Of a stretch of DNA of 64,000 nucleotides, positions 47,801-59,100 are shown piece after piece. The DNA comes from Acanthaster planci (taxonomy: Eukaryota > Echinodermata > Asteroidea > Valvatida > Acanthasteridae): contig NW_019091451.1 of the NCBI RefSeq assembly GCF_001949145.1, positions 760,895 through 824,894 on the forward strand. Direction: 5' to 3'. The translations under genes were made by a program, and so were the position numbers. A model generated the notes under the pieces. That model had not been told where the DNA came from. It saw nothing but the letters and a program-made list of their open reading frames with translations, and did no database searches. Position 1 is the first letter of the stretch; the number at the start of each line of letters is the position of its first letter.

Positions 47801-50800
47801 TCTCGGGAAATGCATCACTGGTAAAGAAAAAAAAATGGAATCTATGTGACATTCTTCCAAATTCTTTTTTGGCACACCGGTACAAGAACACAAAATATTC
47901 CATACACTGAAATCTGTCAGTCACATGCCCCCCCTCCAAAATCCCTCAAAGGTACATAAAAGGTTTTATGTCTGGAAAAAAGTGCGGCAACACACAGAAA
48001 AGTCAAAGGCTATAGTGCGTACAGCGAGGAACTGTGCATCAATTATAAACACAATTTACACAATGGGGCTTACAACCTTCAAACAGGAAGCAGATCTGGC
48101 ATTACTCAACTACATGTACACTACACTATCAAAACACTGTGTTCCCATATATGGCAGAACGACCAATGAATTTTAAATCAACGCTCAAACAAAAAGTAAA
48201 TATCCAAAGTACCTTTTTATTACAGGAATATGAAACTACATCTACTTATGGGTCACTCATTTGCTGGAAAAAAGTTAATAAACCCCATATTCCCCAAAAA
48301 ATAACCCCAACCAAACAGGGCACAGGAAAAAACTGGCTTTGAGTTCAGAGTTGCAAAATGCACCACAAATGCAAGAGGCACTGCAGTGAAGCACAAACAC
48401 AGGAGGCCCTGTGCTGCAATATGCCTATGCAATTCTACCTCCCAAAGGCAGACTATGATCTGCTGAATATTCATGACCAGCAATAATTCTTGGACAGCTT
48501 CCAATCCAGGGACATTAGACTGGGGGGGGAGGGCTTGTGTGCCATGCCCCTGCCAATTTCTGTGAGTGTGTACTCAATGCATAATCCTTGGTCATGATAG
48601 AGTTGGCAGTGGCTGAGTCAACAGGGGGACAGATCAAGATAGAACCATGCAATGTTAATAGCCAAAATACCAGCAAAACCAATACATGTATATTTCTATA
48701 GTTTGACATAAAATCTACATTTTAAGTTTTCACAGAAATCTTTAGCCTGTCTCTTCTCCTTACTGATACTCTCTGGAGGAAAACAGTGTGCCATTTTTAA
48801 GAGCCAAAAAGTTTCACTCAACTTCCTTTAAATCTACACTTGAAACTCCAAATTAAAAGTAAGGCATTAAATACTTGAAAGCTTTTTATAAATGCTTTTG
48901 AATCTGAAAGGTGAAGAACTGGTGGCTACATGATTAGCACATTGAAAAATGACAACGTCAATCATAATGTTTTGTTGTTTTCATCTCACATGATATCATT
49001 AGAAAGGAAAAGTGATCTCACCAGCACTTTGGACGTGAGACATTAATATTTCTGCAAAGTGCAAGACGAATGAGACCATGTGAATATGATTAACCACAGA
49101 ATTGAAATCCTTCAGATGACATTTTTTTTAAGGGGAAAGGGGCTATCCACCAATCCACCTGGGCTATGAACTCAGGGAGCGGTAACCAGTGCACAATGAC
49201 CCATCTTTCATTACCTTGAATCAGAAAAAGTATGGCTTTCCAACCAGCCACCTAATCCCACCAGGCTGGCACAACGGGGGCCCAGCTTGGCCAACTCTGC
49301 AAACAATGGGCCTTTCAGGGCAAGTCTGAATATCAATAAGCTCACTGCTATTCAAGGTATCCTCATCAACACAGCACCAAATTTTTTTGCATGTGTCACA
49401 CAGGAAGGAATACACTGGATAACTTGGTAGTGATTCACTGCTTTTCACAGTCCACGTCAAAAATATTTAACCAAATGGTCAGGGAGGGTTTTTAATACTA
49501 AATGATTTTGTGGAAAAAACAAATTAACACATCAGAAATCAATACTATGTTAATGAAAGCTTCAAATTCACAATATTTGGTTTAGTGAAAAATCTTTCCC
49601 TAAAACACATATTTCTGTGCAACTTACAAATCATTCAAAGTTCTTTGAAATGTTTCAAAATATTTCAAAATATTTCTATGAGGGCTTTTAATTCCCTAGA
49701 TCCAAGAAAAAAAACCAGGAATGGGCACAAAGTGCAAGTAAATGCTTATACACAACAGTACAGAATTCTGATAAACAATTGAAAAGAGTTTATATGGTGC
49801 TGTTCCATGTCCAAATAATAACATGTGCTGGCACGAAAGGCAGTTAAGAGAATCAGCTATGCTAGATGAATTATTCATCCAACCCATGCTATGCCCGGCA
49901 CCCTTTTGTGATACAACAGTTTCCAAAGAGCCGGGTATTCTATTATAATGTTGTACAGGTTAGGTTTTATTCACATGCTTGCACACACTGTGTAATCTGG
50001 ATAGTTGCTGTTGAAGAAATAAATATTCAAGGCCATACGCATAAAACATGTTGTTACCTTTCAAACAAAACACTGAGCTAAATATATGATAGTTTGGCCT
50101 TAAAGTGGAAAAATAACTTCACGCGGTAAAATGAATGGTTAGAACAATTTCAGTAACCCTGAAATTGTATAAATTGTCACACTTTTGGATGACATTCACA
50201 CTTCCTTTATTCTTCAGGGAATTGGACGCAGGTACATGTACAAATGTGTAAACACTTCCTGTGGGCATGCTGACCCGCCTAACTCCATAATGGCACAACT
50301 TCCTTATCAGAAGATACATCAAGAGAATTCAGCAAAATTTTTCCACAAGACATCAGTTGTTCCAAAAATATTTTTTTAAAGGTTACAGTACAACACAAAA
50401 AGGATTTCAAATGCCAAAAAATGATATACCCCACAAATTGATAAACAAGTAAAAGAATTAACAAACAAAAATGAAATAACACAGAATTGTCTTCTTTTAG
50501 GTGACTTTCACCAAAGGCGACTGTATGTTTAAGCATGGCTGTATACATGTACATGTAAACACACATTCATTCACTACTTCAATTATTTGAATGCCATTAG
50601 TAAAGCACCTTTAGCAAGCAACCACCACATTGTGTGTGCTGTGGTGAAATCCTATTGATGGAAGTCACTGAACCGTCTATGTACCTTTAAATAAACTGTG
50701 GGTTCAACTGTCACTGCACCATTTCCTTTTTATTCCTCCATGATCAGACACTCACCATTGTTATTAATGATTCGGACATGTCCATAACAAAAATGCTTTC

Positions 50801-51819
50801 ATCACAAAAAACACACACAAAGTAATGGCAGTACACTGTATGTGCGAAATCAAACAGAACATGCACCAAAATCTCTCTCTGAAAAAAATAAATCTTGTGG
50901 AAACCAAGTTTACAAACCCAACTGCAACAATATTGGATTCCATGAGACATGGCACCACAAACAAGACTTTTTGTGCGTCAAGTGATGTTTGCCTTTTTTA
51001 TGCAAATTTGCATAGCACGAAGGCTTGCGTGTCATCGCTCAACTGATAAGCACAATGGTTGTGAAACTTGCTGAAAAGTTTTTAACTTAAATGCCCACCC
51101 TAAATTAAAAAGACAACTCAAAGCCACATTTGAAAATTAAATTTAAAAAAGTCAAAAAAGTTGAGACCAAGAAATACGAAGGGCTGAACTCACCTCTCCA
51201 TGGTGAATTGTTCGGCCTTCCGGGGTGTCCTCGGGAAGAAAATATAATTTGGAACTCGACAACATGAGGCCGTCGCCGTTTTCGGCCTTGTCGTCTTGCC
51301 ACAGTAATTGCAGCTCGGCAATGCAAAGTGGCTCCGTCTCGGAAGTTTTCAAGAAGAAAAATTCCCCCATCGAAAGGATTCGCCACTTGCCGTCTTTAAA
51401 GAATTTGCAACCCTTGTAGAATGTGTTGGGCCCATGCTGGCCGGCCGGGGCACCCAGCCACTGAAAAGAAGCCATTAATTACAAGATCATTATTAATTTG
51501 CAGCGAAATATTTTCAGCAGGCAAGCGGTGCGCAAGTAATTTACATTCTTATTGCTTTTCACTGCACACACAATGCACGCACACTCACACGACTCATACA
51601 TGGAACGTGTGTGCTTTGAAATACCACTATAGCAAAGGTCAACCTGCGCATCATTTCCAACTTCGATCAGACCAGACTCGCAATAAAAATCACCCCCAAA
51701 AGTACATAAACAGCCTTAACAATTCCCTGAATTAGCACTAAATTATTGCTAGTGAGTCTGAATATCCGACATAATAATTCATTGAGAAATCTACTTACCT
51801 GCGGCCGGAATTTGTCCAT
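30967..51819 (-). CDS. ARID5: AT-rich interaction domain transcription factor, ARID5A/ARID5B type
   Basis: Nine exons on the minus strand: 51819-51799, 51460-51194, 39614-39392, 37022-36789, 36434-36328, 35846-35630, 34929-34779, 34149-33459, 32898-30967. All phases agree; total 3843 nt, 1280 residues (human ARID5B is about 1188). Residues 8-248 match the conserved ARID5 N-terminal region (L-Y-F-L-P-E-D-T-P, L-N-Y-P-S-Y-C-R-Y). An AT-hook-like K-G-R-P-R-K-K-K is at 253-260. The ARID DNA-binding domain spans about 327-416, with E-R-V-P-N-L-G-F-K-Q and S-T-S-A-A-T-C-T-R-R-H-Y-E-R. A seven-His run flanked by Lys is at 454-460. The C-terminal half is Ser/Pro-rich and carries R-P-S-V-I-Q-H (881-887) and P-C-D-L-S-M-P-K (1040-1047), both with counterparts in ARID5B. 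Nuclear; vertebrate ARID5B works with the demethylase PHF2. Confidence 0.95.
33459..34149 (-). CDS. ARID5: ARID5 exon 8 (end of ARID, poly-His/Lys linker)
   Basis: Begins L-I-L-P-Y-E-R-Y-L, the last ARID helix, then a basic linker with seven His. A Ser/Thr/Pro-rich stretch follows, then the coiled segment L-K-D-Q-L-R-E-L-E-E-Q-R-A-L-Q-Q-K-E. Acceptor ctgtgtag, donor gtcagg. Confidence 0.92.
34779..34929 (-). CDS. ARID5: ARID5 exon 7 (core of ARID domain)
   Basis: I-D-L-Y-L-F-Y-T-M-G-Q-K-F-G-G-Y-E-A-I-T to C-T-R-R-H-Y-E. Acceptor ttcccgcag, donor gtatca. Contains the G-G-Y-E and G-S-T-S-A-A-T signatures. Confidence 0.95.
35630..35846 (-). CDS. ARID5: ARID5 exon 6 (start of ARID domain)
   Basis: V-N-Y-G-E-V-G-A-Y through D-E-A-T-F-L-A-G-L-F-K-F-M-K-D-R-N-S-P-I and L-G-F-K-Q. 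Acceptor tttttacag, donor gtgagt. Confidence 0.94.
36328..36434 (-). CDS. ARID5: ARID5 exon 5 (AT-hook-like)
   Basis: A-P-N-M-K-G-R-P-R-K-K-K, then a Ser/Asn-rich linker ending T-E-H-A-E. Acceptor ttcaacag, donor gtaggt. Confidence 0.92.
36789..37022 (-). CDS. ARID5: ARID5 exon 4
   Basis: Y-D-D-D-G-R-D-K-V-I-I-L-N-Y-P-S-Y-C-R-Y through F-C-K-D-E-F-E-H-P-T-L. Acceptor gatgcag, donor gtgagc. Confidence 0.93.
38152..38215. repeat. Two TACATG repeat arrays
   Basis: TACATGTACATGTACATG at about 38153-38170 and a longer run near 38193-38217. The unit contains the palindrome ACATGT, so arrays read the same on both strands. Confidence 0.8.
39284..39370. repeat. CAAA microsatellite with C-rich interruptions
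   Basis: Eleven uninterrupted CAAA units, then CACCCCAACAACC-type variants, ending 21 bp from the edge of ARID5 exon 3. Confidence 0.9.
39392..39614 (-). CDS. ARID5: ARID5 exon 3
   Basis: D-E-V-V-G-V-S-G-K to R-E-K-K-I-M plus one base; acceptor tacgtag, donor gtaaga. L-E-D-L-I-D-W-V matches the L-E-D-L-V-K-W-V of ARID5B. Confidence 0.9.
39615..51193. other. ARID5 intron 2 (11.6 kb)
   Basis: The longest intron in the window. AT-rich, with scattered TACATG arrays (near 40100-40140, 41172-41212, 43483-43531, 47050-47085, 47470, 47679, 50231, 50542) and a 15-bp direct duplication TATAGAGTGTTCCTC at 45146-45175. I find no nested gene on either strand. Confidence 0.7.
43483..43531. repeat. TACATG repeat array
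   Basis: Run of GTACATGTACATGTACATTG then GGTACATGTACATGTACGTG, one of the densest arrays in ARID5 intron 2. Confidence 0.8.
51194..51460 (-). CDS. ARID5: ARID5 exon 2
   Basis: 89 codons, W-L-G-A-P-A-G-Q-H-G-P to T-I-H-H-G-E. Contains C-I-A-E-L-Q-L-L-W and S-S-S-K-L-Y-F-L-P-E-D-T-P, nearly identical to ARID5B. Acceptor cttttcag, donor gtgagt. Confidence 0.95.
51799..51819 (-). CDS. ARID5: ARID5 exon 1 (coding part)
   Basis: M-D-K-F-R-P-Q then strong donor gtaagt. Vertebrate ARID5B likewise has a seven-residue first coding exon ending in Q before W. This supports both the start and the exon. Confidence 0.85.
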
Positions 51820-52580
51820 TTTTGAACGCCACCGTAATTTTTCGTCGGCGTAGTTTCACTGTCTTCTTGTTGTAAACTACTTGTTGTTGGCTGTGTGACG
51901 TCATGAGCCAAGAACAGTCATTTGCATAATTTATTACCAATTTGGCTTTTGGCAGGTTTTACTTTGCACCCCGTTCTCATTGAAACGAATAGGACAGATT
52001 AATTAGGATGCATTATCTTTGAAACTAATGTTTTGTAATTAATTAGCTTAATTTTATAAATTAATTTGCACAAAAAGGATTAATCTACTTAATTATTTAC
52101 TTAATTTGTAATAAATGTTAAAATTCTTTTATTACTGAAGTTGTGAAATAAAATGAAAATGAATCGTTTTTCTCATTTGCTTCAATAAAATTATTATTTT
52201 CAACAATGCTGCCCTGAAAATAAATAAAACTACTGCATGAAATTAAAACTTACCCTTACATCCTGAGAACAATATCACTGTTTTCAATTATTTCAGTTTT
52301 TTAAATTAATGGATAAATTTAACCTCAAAATCAAATTATAGGTGAATGCTTTAAGAAAATGAAATAATTTCACCCTTTCTTCTAGTTGAATGGTTCAGTT
52401 AAATGATTTTGAAAAGCCTTTGATTTAAAAAAAATATGGGATAGAGGACTGTTTAAAACATCGTATGGAATTTTTTACTTAATGTGGTGACTTAAACTTC
52501 GATAATTCATCCGTGATTTTCAATATGATGACTTTAACATGTTGAAATATGAGAAAAGGCAAAGGCCGTTCCCCGGTTAC

Positions 52581-52595
52581 CTTTTGCTGGGCCAT
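52581..52595 (-). CDS. ARID5: Possible alternative first coding exon of ARID5
   Basis: On the minus strand, ATG in a good context (caaacATGG) reads M-A-Q-Q-K and meets donor gtaacc in phase 0, the phase needed for ARID5 exon 2. It lies 776 bp upstream of exon 1. Only the short sequence match to start-plus-donor rules supports it. Confidence 0.2.
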
Positions 52596-52850
52596 GTTTG
52601 GACTTTTGCACGAGTTTAATCCGCCATTTACAAGAACTATGAAACAAAACTGTTGACTTGGACTTTTAGCATCGTAAACTTGTACAAGTCCGTCCTGTCA
52701 TTAGTTGCAACTCAGGTGACGATTGGTCAAGTTTTAGAAGAAACCATACGTTACAGTGACTAACAAAGGACTGTAACAAGTTTGTTAACAAAGTGTACGC
52801 GTGTAAACAAACACATGACACCGGGCTTTCGTTTTCCCTGGCCGCACTTC

Positions 52851-52882
52851 GTACATGTACATGTACATGTACAATGTATATG
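52851..52882. repeat. TACATG repeat array
   Basis: Four to five TACATG units followed by a diverged ACAATGTATATGTACGTG tail. Confidence 0.8.
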
Positions 52883-53330
52883 TACGTGTATGAAGTTCAA
52901 CAAGAGAACGTTGCGTTGCGTTGCGTGTTTCGTTTTCGTAGATTGCCAACACGGGACACGACACACAGTTGTTAAAATTTAATCGGATCGGTTAAAAGTA
53001 TGAACTGAAGGTAAGGATGAATGGTGTTGCCCCCTCCATGGTATAACTAAATTTGCAGACTTTCAAAAACATGATCAGATGGCGTGATTGAGCATGGTGA
53101 GGGTCCTAGTTTCTTCAGTATCGACATGATTGACGATCACAAATTAGTTTTAGCTTTACCAGTTACGATATTTAATCCATCGAACTACTTTTTTTTTTAG
53201 CAGGATCGAGGATAGGGCACACAGTTCAAGACGTACCATGAATAGACTGATTATTGACAAGCCCCAGACCTAGTCCATATACGGAAGACAATGATTTTGG
53301 GTCAGCTCGTACCCGAGTTTCTCATTCATG

Positions 53331-53394
53331 TACCCCAGTCAACTCGTACCCCAGTCAACTCGTACCCCAGTCAACTCGCACCCCAGTCAACTAT
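53331..53394 (+). repeat. 16-bp tandem repeat, four copies
   Basis: Unit TACCCCAGTCAACTCG at 53331, 53347, 53363 and, with three changes, at 53379. Its translation looks protein-like but is only repeat. Confidence 0.9.
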
Positions 53395-54137
53395 TGATGG
53401 AAGCATACGTGTTTGTGACCCAAACAGATTACGATTGTTTTCTTCTTTTTTACCCCAAATGGATTATAATTTGTCCCCTTTTGTACCCCAAATGGATCAC
53501 GATAATTTTTCTTCCCGTTTTTCATGCTTTTCTCACTTTTTGGATGATGTTAGATGCTAGGGACGTTTATTCATCTTATATCATAAATGAAGCGTGTTGA
53601 ACGTGGCAAGATCATTTGGAGACATTTCTCACGGTAAATGATTACGATCTATCATGTTGCTTAACTGATCAACATCTCCTCTTCCCGAACGGAACAGACT
53701 GAAGCATTCATTCCCAATCAGAGCTTATTTGACTTCTTTAAATGCATCATAAACACGGTAGGCGTATTTCAAAACTCTAACAAGAGGTGGTACATGTAGC
53801 AAGTTCATTTGCAAGTCCAAGCAAAAGTCCAAAAGAAGCCAACCTCAAACATACACCTGTACACGTTCAATCAGAGTGTGTTCACTGATTTTATTAATTC
53901 AAATTAAACAAGCTGTACAAGATAACAGACTAAGATGCGTAAAAATGAACCCATTTTGAAGACAGTGACCCTTTAGCCATCAGAAAGCAAAAATATGCCC
54001 AAGAAAAGTTCATTTTAGGAGGGAAAATACAGTCGTTTACCTATGTGGAATTCTTTTCAACTTGGACTCTATCATGTCTGTGAATGGCCTTTTTAAACAT
54101 TTGAACATGTCATAGGCCTAAGATGTCATGCTTACTG

Positions 54138-54266
54138 TAATACCACGTGGATGATTTTGCACAATTGTAGAGAGGCATTGTGGGAAGGAAAAAGGAACAA
54201 ACATTGCCCCTTTTGCCTTCCTACAGTGCCTTTCTAACATTGTGCAAAATCACCCATGCAGTATTA
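54138..54266. repeat. Fold-back (hairpin) element, MITE-like
   Basis: The arms start TAATAC and share TGATTTTGCACAAT and AGGCA(T/C)TGT(G/A)GGAAGG at about 83 percent over 58 bp. The loop is short and total length is 129 bp. Terminal TA duplication cannot be settled. Confidence 0.7.
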
Positions 54267-56002
54267 GCGAGAAGGCTTATGGATATGGTTGGGAGTCCAA
54301 ATGTTAAAAATGGTGGATTTGTAGAGTCCAGGTAAGTCGGAATATACCCCAGACCTCGGCCAGTCTACTGGACTACTGCCAATTCCTCGAGCTGGTAAGG
54401 ATACGGGCCCAGTACATGCAGTTCAACCATAAGGGTTCCGCAGTCTAATACAGGCCCCAGTCTGCAGGGCTAACCTTTGAATGACTTCTTAATTAAAACA
54501 ATGAGCAATCACTACATCCGCAAGTGTGGAATTTTACGGACTCTGAGCTGAAGTAAAGTCCAACTTACGGGCACAAGTGATAGCATAGTGTTTTGTCAGT
54601 CAATCATGTGGATCGATCAGTCGCATTTAACATCACTGCATGCCATGAGCTCATGAGGTAGATTTCCTGATCTGACATGAAGTCTTTCTGCACTGACTTG
54701 AGTCCCCCGCCCCTTCACCGGCAAAGAAGATACAGGTCAGCTCACATGCATAGACCATGTTCTGTCGAACATAAATTTGTTGCACGTGCTTTGCGCTTCC
54801 TGAGCCAGATGTGCATAAACCTGTGCGTGCACACGGTGAGTTCCCACGAAAGGACCGTCATCGTTGCATAGAAGCACGCTGTCTCTTGTTCTTGCACAGA
54901 GCGGACTGTCCTTGCAGCTTGTTAACAGGCCTGTAGCCATCGCCTGATCCACCACTCGCACCCACAATAGACACAGAGCGTGTCCTTTGCAGTAAATTTT
55001 CAGTGAAAAATAGGCAGAGCTCTCTTTAATCCTCATCCTATTCCTGTTTGTTGAAGGGCAGAATCCTAAGGAATAAGGATGGAAATGGATAAAGGGTTTA
55101 TGTTAATTAAAGAGCAGGCCCTAATTACAAAATGATTCAACTCTTTGTTATAAATCAGTGATGTGTGGTTTATATTTCATGCCGATTTCAGTATCCAAAT
55201 ATTCCAGTTTACATCATTTCCTGATGTTAAGTGTCGTGTCGTGAAGTTAGCCTGATATGATTCAACAAAATCAATTAACTTTGCTGTACAATGTGAATTG
55301 ACCTTTAAAAAGCTGTACCAGTTATTTTTTTTGTAAATGGTCTGTTTTATTTCAAACATTGAGTTGGTTAAACTCATTGTTAAGACCTGTTTCTAACTAA
55401 CAGATCTCTTTTAAAACCAGATTCCATGTTTTCTGATTATTTGGCATTGTGGAGGGGTTTTTCCCCTTGGAGTAAAAAATTCAAAAATAAAAATGGGAAA
55501 AATGAAAAAATTAAGTATGACATAACGGGAAGAAAATCACCAAATTTACTGGGAACAAATCTTGAAATTACCCCCTCCTATTGTGAATTGTTAATCAGTT
55601 TTTAGCTGATTAGTGCTTTGCCCTTCCCCCGAAACCTCCCCCCCCAAAAAAAAAGAAGATATGTGGTCCCCTTTCCACTCCGGAAACATTTCTTGGAAGT
55701 ACCCATACTGATGATGTTGAATATTATAATTAGGCTGAATGTTGTACCAGCCATGAAAATAACCATGGATTTTGCGATATCCCTAACGGACCCAAATCCT
55801 CCGATTTCAATCTGATTTTACATATACCCTTGGGGTTAGGGTAAAAAGCACACTAGTGCCTTAAGTGCATTGCCAACTTATGAAGTTTTATTTTTTTATT
55901 TCATTCTGTTTCAGTGCCTGTGAATTAATCTACAAGACCAACTGTATTGTATTTGTGGGTATTGTCTTCATTTTGGTGATCACCTTCCAAATAGAATCCA
56001 CA

Positions 56003-56114
56003 ATGCAGATCATGGTGAGAGCCGCCATTGGAGCGCAGGTGACCAGCGTGCCAATCGAGGTGGACCCAAAGTGGGTTATCAAGAGCGTCATTGTCGAGTT
56101 CTGCCAAAAGATTG
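56003..56114 (+). CDS. ENTPD: NTPDase gene exon 1 (ubiquitin-like domain, first half)
   Basis: ATG with A at -3; 37 codons M-Q-I-M-V-R-A-A-I-G to F-C-Q-K-I plus one base; donor gtaagg. The exon probably begins at 55914 after acceptor ttctgtttcag. The frame is open from there to the ATG, so an upstream coding start cannot be excluded. Confidence 0.75.
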
Positions 56115-59100
56115 GTAAGGTCATGATTCGGTTCTGCATCGCACTTGTCTGGCACTATCCAAGTTTGTGCACTGTGCTCAGCCACACAACCTCAGCGATG
56201 GAAGTTCAACTCATTGGTGCAACCTTCGTGTAAATCCCATCGATCAGTTCGCTAGGAAATGTCTTTGGCCCCCCCCCAAAAAAAAAGCCTTCAATGTTCC
56301 AGAATCTAACGACACATTTTCTGAAGCCAGACTTTAAAGGGCATGTGGACTTGTTTTTAAAGCCTTAAAATAGCTGGACTGTGACTGCAAAAATCTGTCA
56401 AAAATCTTGTGGACTTAAACCACTTTTGGACAGTTATATTTTTGGCAGAAAGTTTTGACATTTGGAAAAAAAGATAAAGAACAAGTTTGCCAAAGTCATT
56501 TGAATAGTAGTCTACCAAATTTTTTACTGCACCTTCATTTATTCAGCACTTTGGGGCATTCCTGGTGAGCCATACTTGGTACCACAACTGGTCGGGCATA
56601 TTAGCGAGATTCCAGTGCAATGTGATCTGCCTGTGTGGAGAGTAGCCATTCCTAGAATCATGAATGGGAATTCTTTTCATAGGATTGATTGTAATTGTCT
56701 TGGTGACAATTTCCCTGTCAGACATTCCCGTAACCGGCGACATAGAGATGAAGGACGACAGCGGTTTGATCCTGAACAAGAGTGCAACCATAGGCGAGGC
56801 GGGAATCCATAACGGCGACACTGTCTTCATATCGCATTCAGAACCAGAAGGTAATTAGCATCAGAAAATCAGAAATTAGCGCTGTCAGAAATAGGACCAG
56901 GTGCTAAACAGTGCCATCGTTGGTGACAGCAAGGTAGACTGGGTTAGCTCTTGAGAGGCTGTTACTGCTGTGTGCCTGCAGGGCACCCACGCAAAGGTCA
57001 TGTGAGTTGTTCCCATTTTAATCATACGAGACACAAATGCATGAACAAAGGCACCTGCGAAGGATTTATCATTGGTGTAACAATACCGCTGTTTATTCAC
57101 ATACATTAATTAACCTTTTTTATTTGGTACAATAAATTGTCAGCTGCAAAAATTATTGTTGAATCCCCACTGTTGGAACTGCTACATGAAAGGTTGGTCT
57201 TACAAACACTCTGCTCCTACATGACATGAGAAAATTACTTTGGACATATTTTTTCTCAAAAGTGTACAATGGGGCACATGAAACAAGGACAATCCCAAAT
57301 GTGCCATGTCAGTCTCAGTAATGCAGTACTTCATAGAACTTGACAAATTAACGAAAACCACTTCCAACACCAGTTGTCTGTTTTTCATTTCTTGTAAGTG
57401 AAATTCACTCAATGTGGTGGGTGTATGGTCACGTTTAGTATCAAAGAGCTTGCTTTTTCTCGTGTATCAAATTACGCTGGTAGGGTGGGAGCTTTTCAAA
57501 GCATAATTAATTCTGCTGACTGGCTTATTTGCTGCTCTGCGAAGCTGCTGTAAAGTGTTAGCAGTAGGCACCTTTCTTGGTAAGTGGTATTAACAAGCAT
57601 GCATAAGTATGTAAATGCGCATATCCAGCTAGACTTTTTACTTTATCATAGAGGACAGAACATAAAACACAGAGGAAGCTTTCAAATCCTTGTCCCTGGT
57701 GGGTAATCTATTGTCTTCAGTAATAAGTGCCTGTGCGTAGTCTGAATTTGATATTGTAGGACCTACTGCAATGTCCTCTCTCTGTGTTTATAGACAAAAT
57801 ATGGTATACACACAGTCATATATTATTTCAATTACGGAAACATTTGTATGCGGAGACTGTGTGGAAGTATGATCAGTGTAAATGCAGTAATAAAAGAACA
57901 TATTGTGACTGTTTTTACCACTGTTATTCGTGCACAAATCATAGACTTGCTGGACAGGACGGGGTTGTAAATTTCCTGGAATTGCTCTCTTTGAGTGCTC
58001 AGTCGGTGTTATGCGCTTGGTTTGTTTTTCAGGCGATGCTGAACAGCAGGACGTGTTTGTGAGGCGTGGCATGGAGAGGTCGCAGATGTACAGTATCGTC
58101 CTGGTGTGTGTGGGTTTTGTGCTGGTCACGGCTAGCATATGCGGTATTATTGCTCTGGCCATGAGGTTCACCGAGGAAATATGCTCCGACGAAGGAGTGA
58201 GTGAGAGAAACGGACAAAAAAAAGACTCGATTTAGGATCTGTGATTATAATAGGCTCTACCAAATCTGATTAATTTTGGTTGGTGTGTTTGTATTTATTG
58301 CTTGTGTAGTTCTTGGACAAGTCAGATATGCCCATAGCATCACAGAGTTAACAGTGACAAAGGAATGCTCTTGTTGCAGTCCATGTAAATAACTTGTGAC
58401 TTGAATTCAGACTGGAGGGCTCATGTTGGTCTTGTGGGATCTTGTGAAGGTCTTAAGAGGTCACGTCTACAACACTAATTGTCGCAGCAGGAACTGACAA
58501 CCCCTTCTTCCCCCAAAAAACAAGTATACTGTGATCATTCTTTTCCGCCGTAGTTCCTTAAACAAAGTCTAAGTTTTTGTTGCGGTGTTCTTCTCTTTCA
58601 GTATGGTGCCGTATTTGATGCCGGCTCTTCCCATACCAACCTCACCATTTACAGTTGGCTGGGAGATTCCAGGACCGAGGGGACGGGAGTGGTCAGACAA
58701 GAAGGAACGTGCCGGTCACCAGGTCAGTTTGCCCTGTGATTCACAGCTAATCTAGTTGGTAGTATGCCGAGGCCTCACTTCTTTCAGTCGTTGGCCTCAT
58801 CTTGAGCTCCTCAGTCAGTTTCAGGTATTTACTGTTGGAACCACGGTAAAAATTATCCAAACTCCGGCCTCGTTTTAGACAGTGTGATATTTATGTCCAG
58901 AGGATCATTGAGCTTTATTAAGTCACAGGCTCTTAATTCGGGGGAATTTGTTCATGAGATGGAAGCCTGAAGTGGATGACTGAGATTTCCCCTATCTTGT
59001 CTGCAACCTCCAGAATGACAACTCCCCATGTCTCCAGCCTTACTGATGCTGCTTCCATCAAGACTATGGCTATCTTCCCTGGCCGCATACATGTAGCGCA

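Larger units (their letters stand above)
51820..55913. other. Upstream region between ARID5 and the NTPDase gene
   Basis: Divergent genes flank this 4-kb stretch, so both promoters should lie here. It contains a very AT-rich part (52000-52550), a TACATG array, a GTTGC run at about 52911-52927, a 16-bp tandem repeat and a fold-back element. No open frame here has family motifs. Confidence 0.5.

Noticed and set aside
53291-53600. Frame reading repeated T-R-T-P-V-N-S-like sequence
   Set aside because: It is a translation of the 16-bp tandem repeat and flanking AT-rich DNA.
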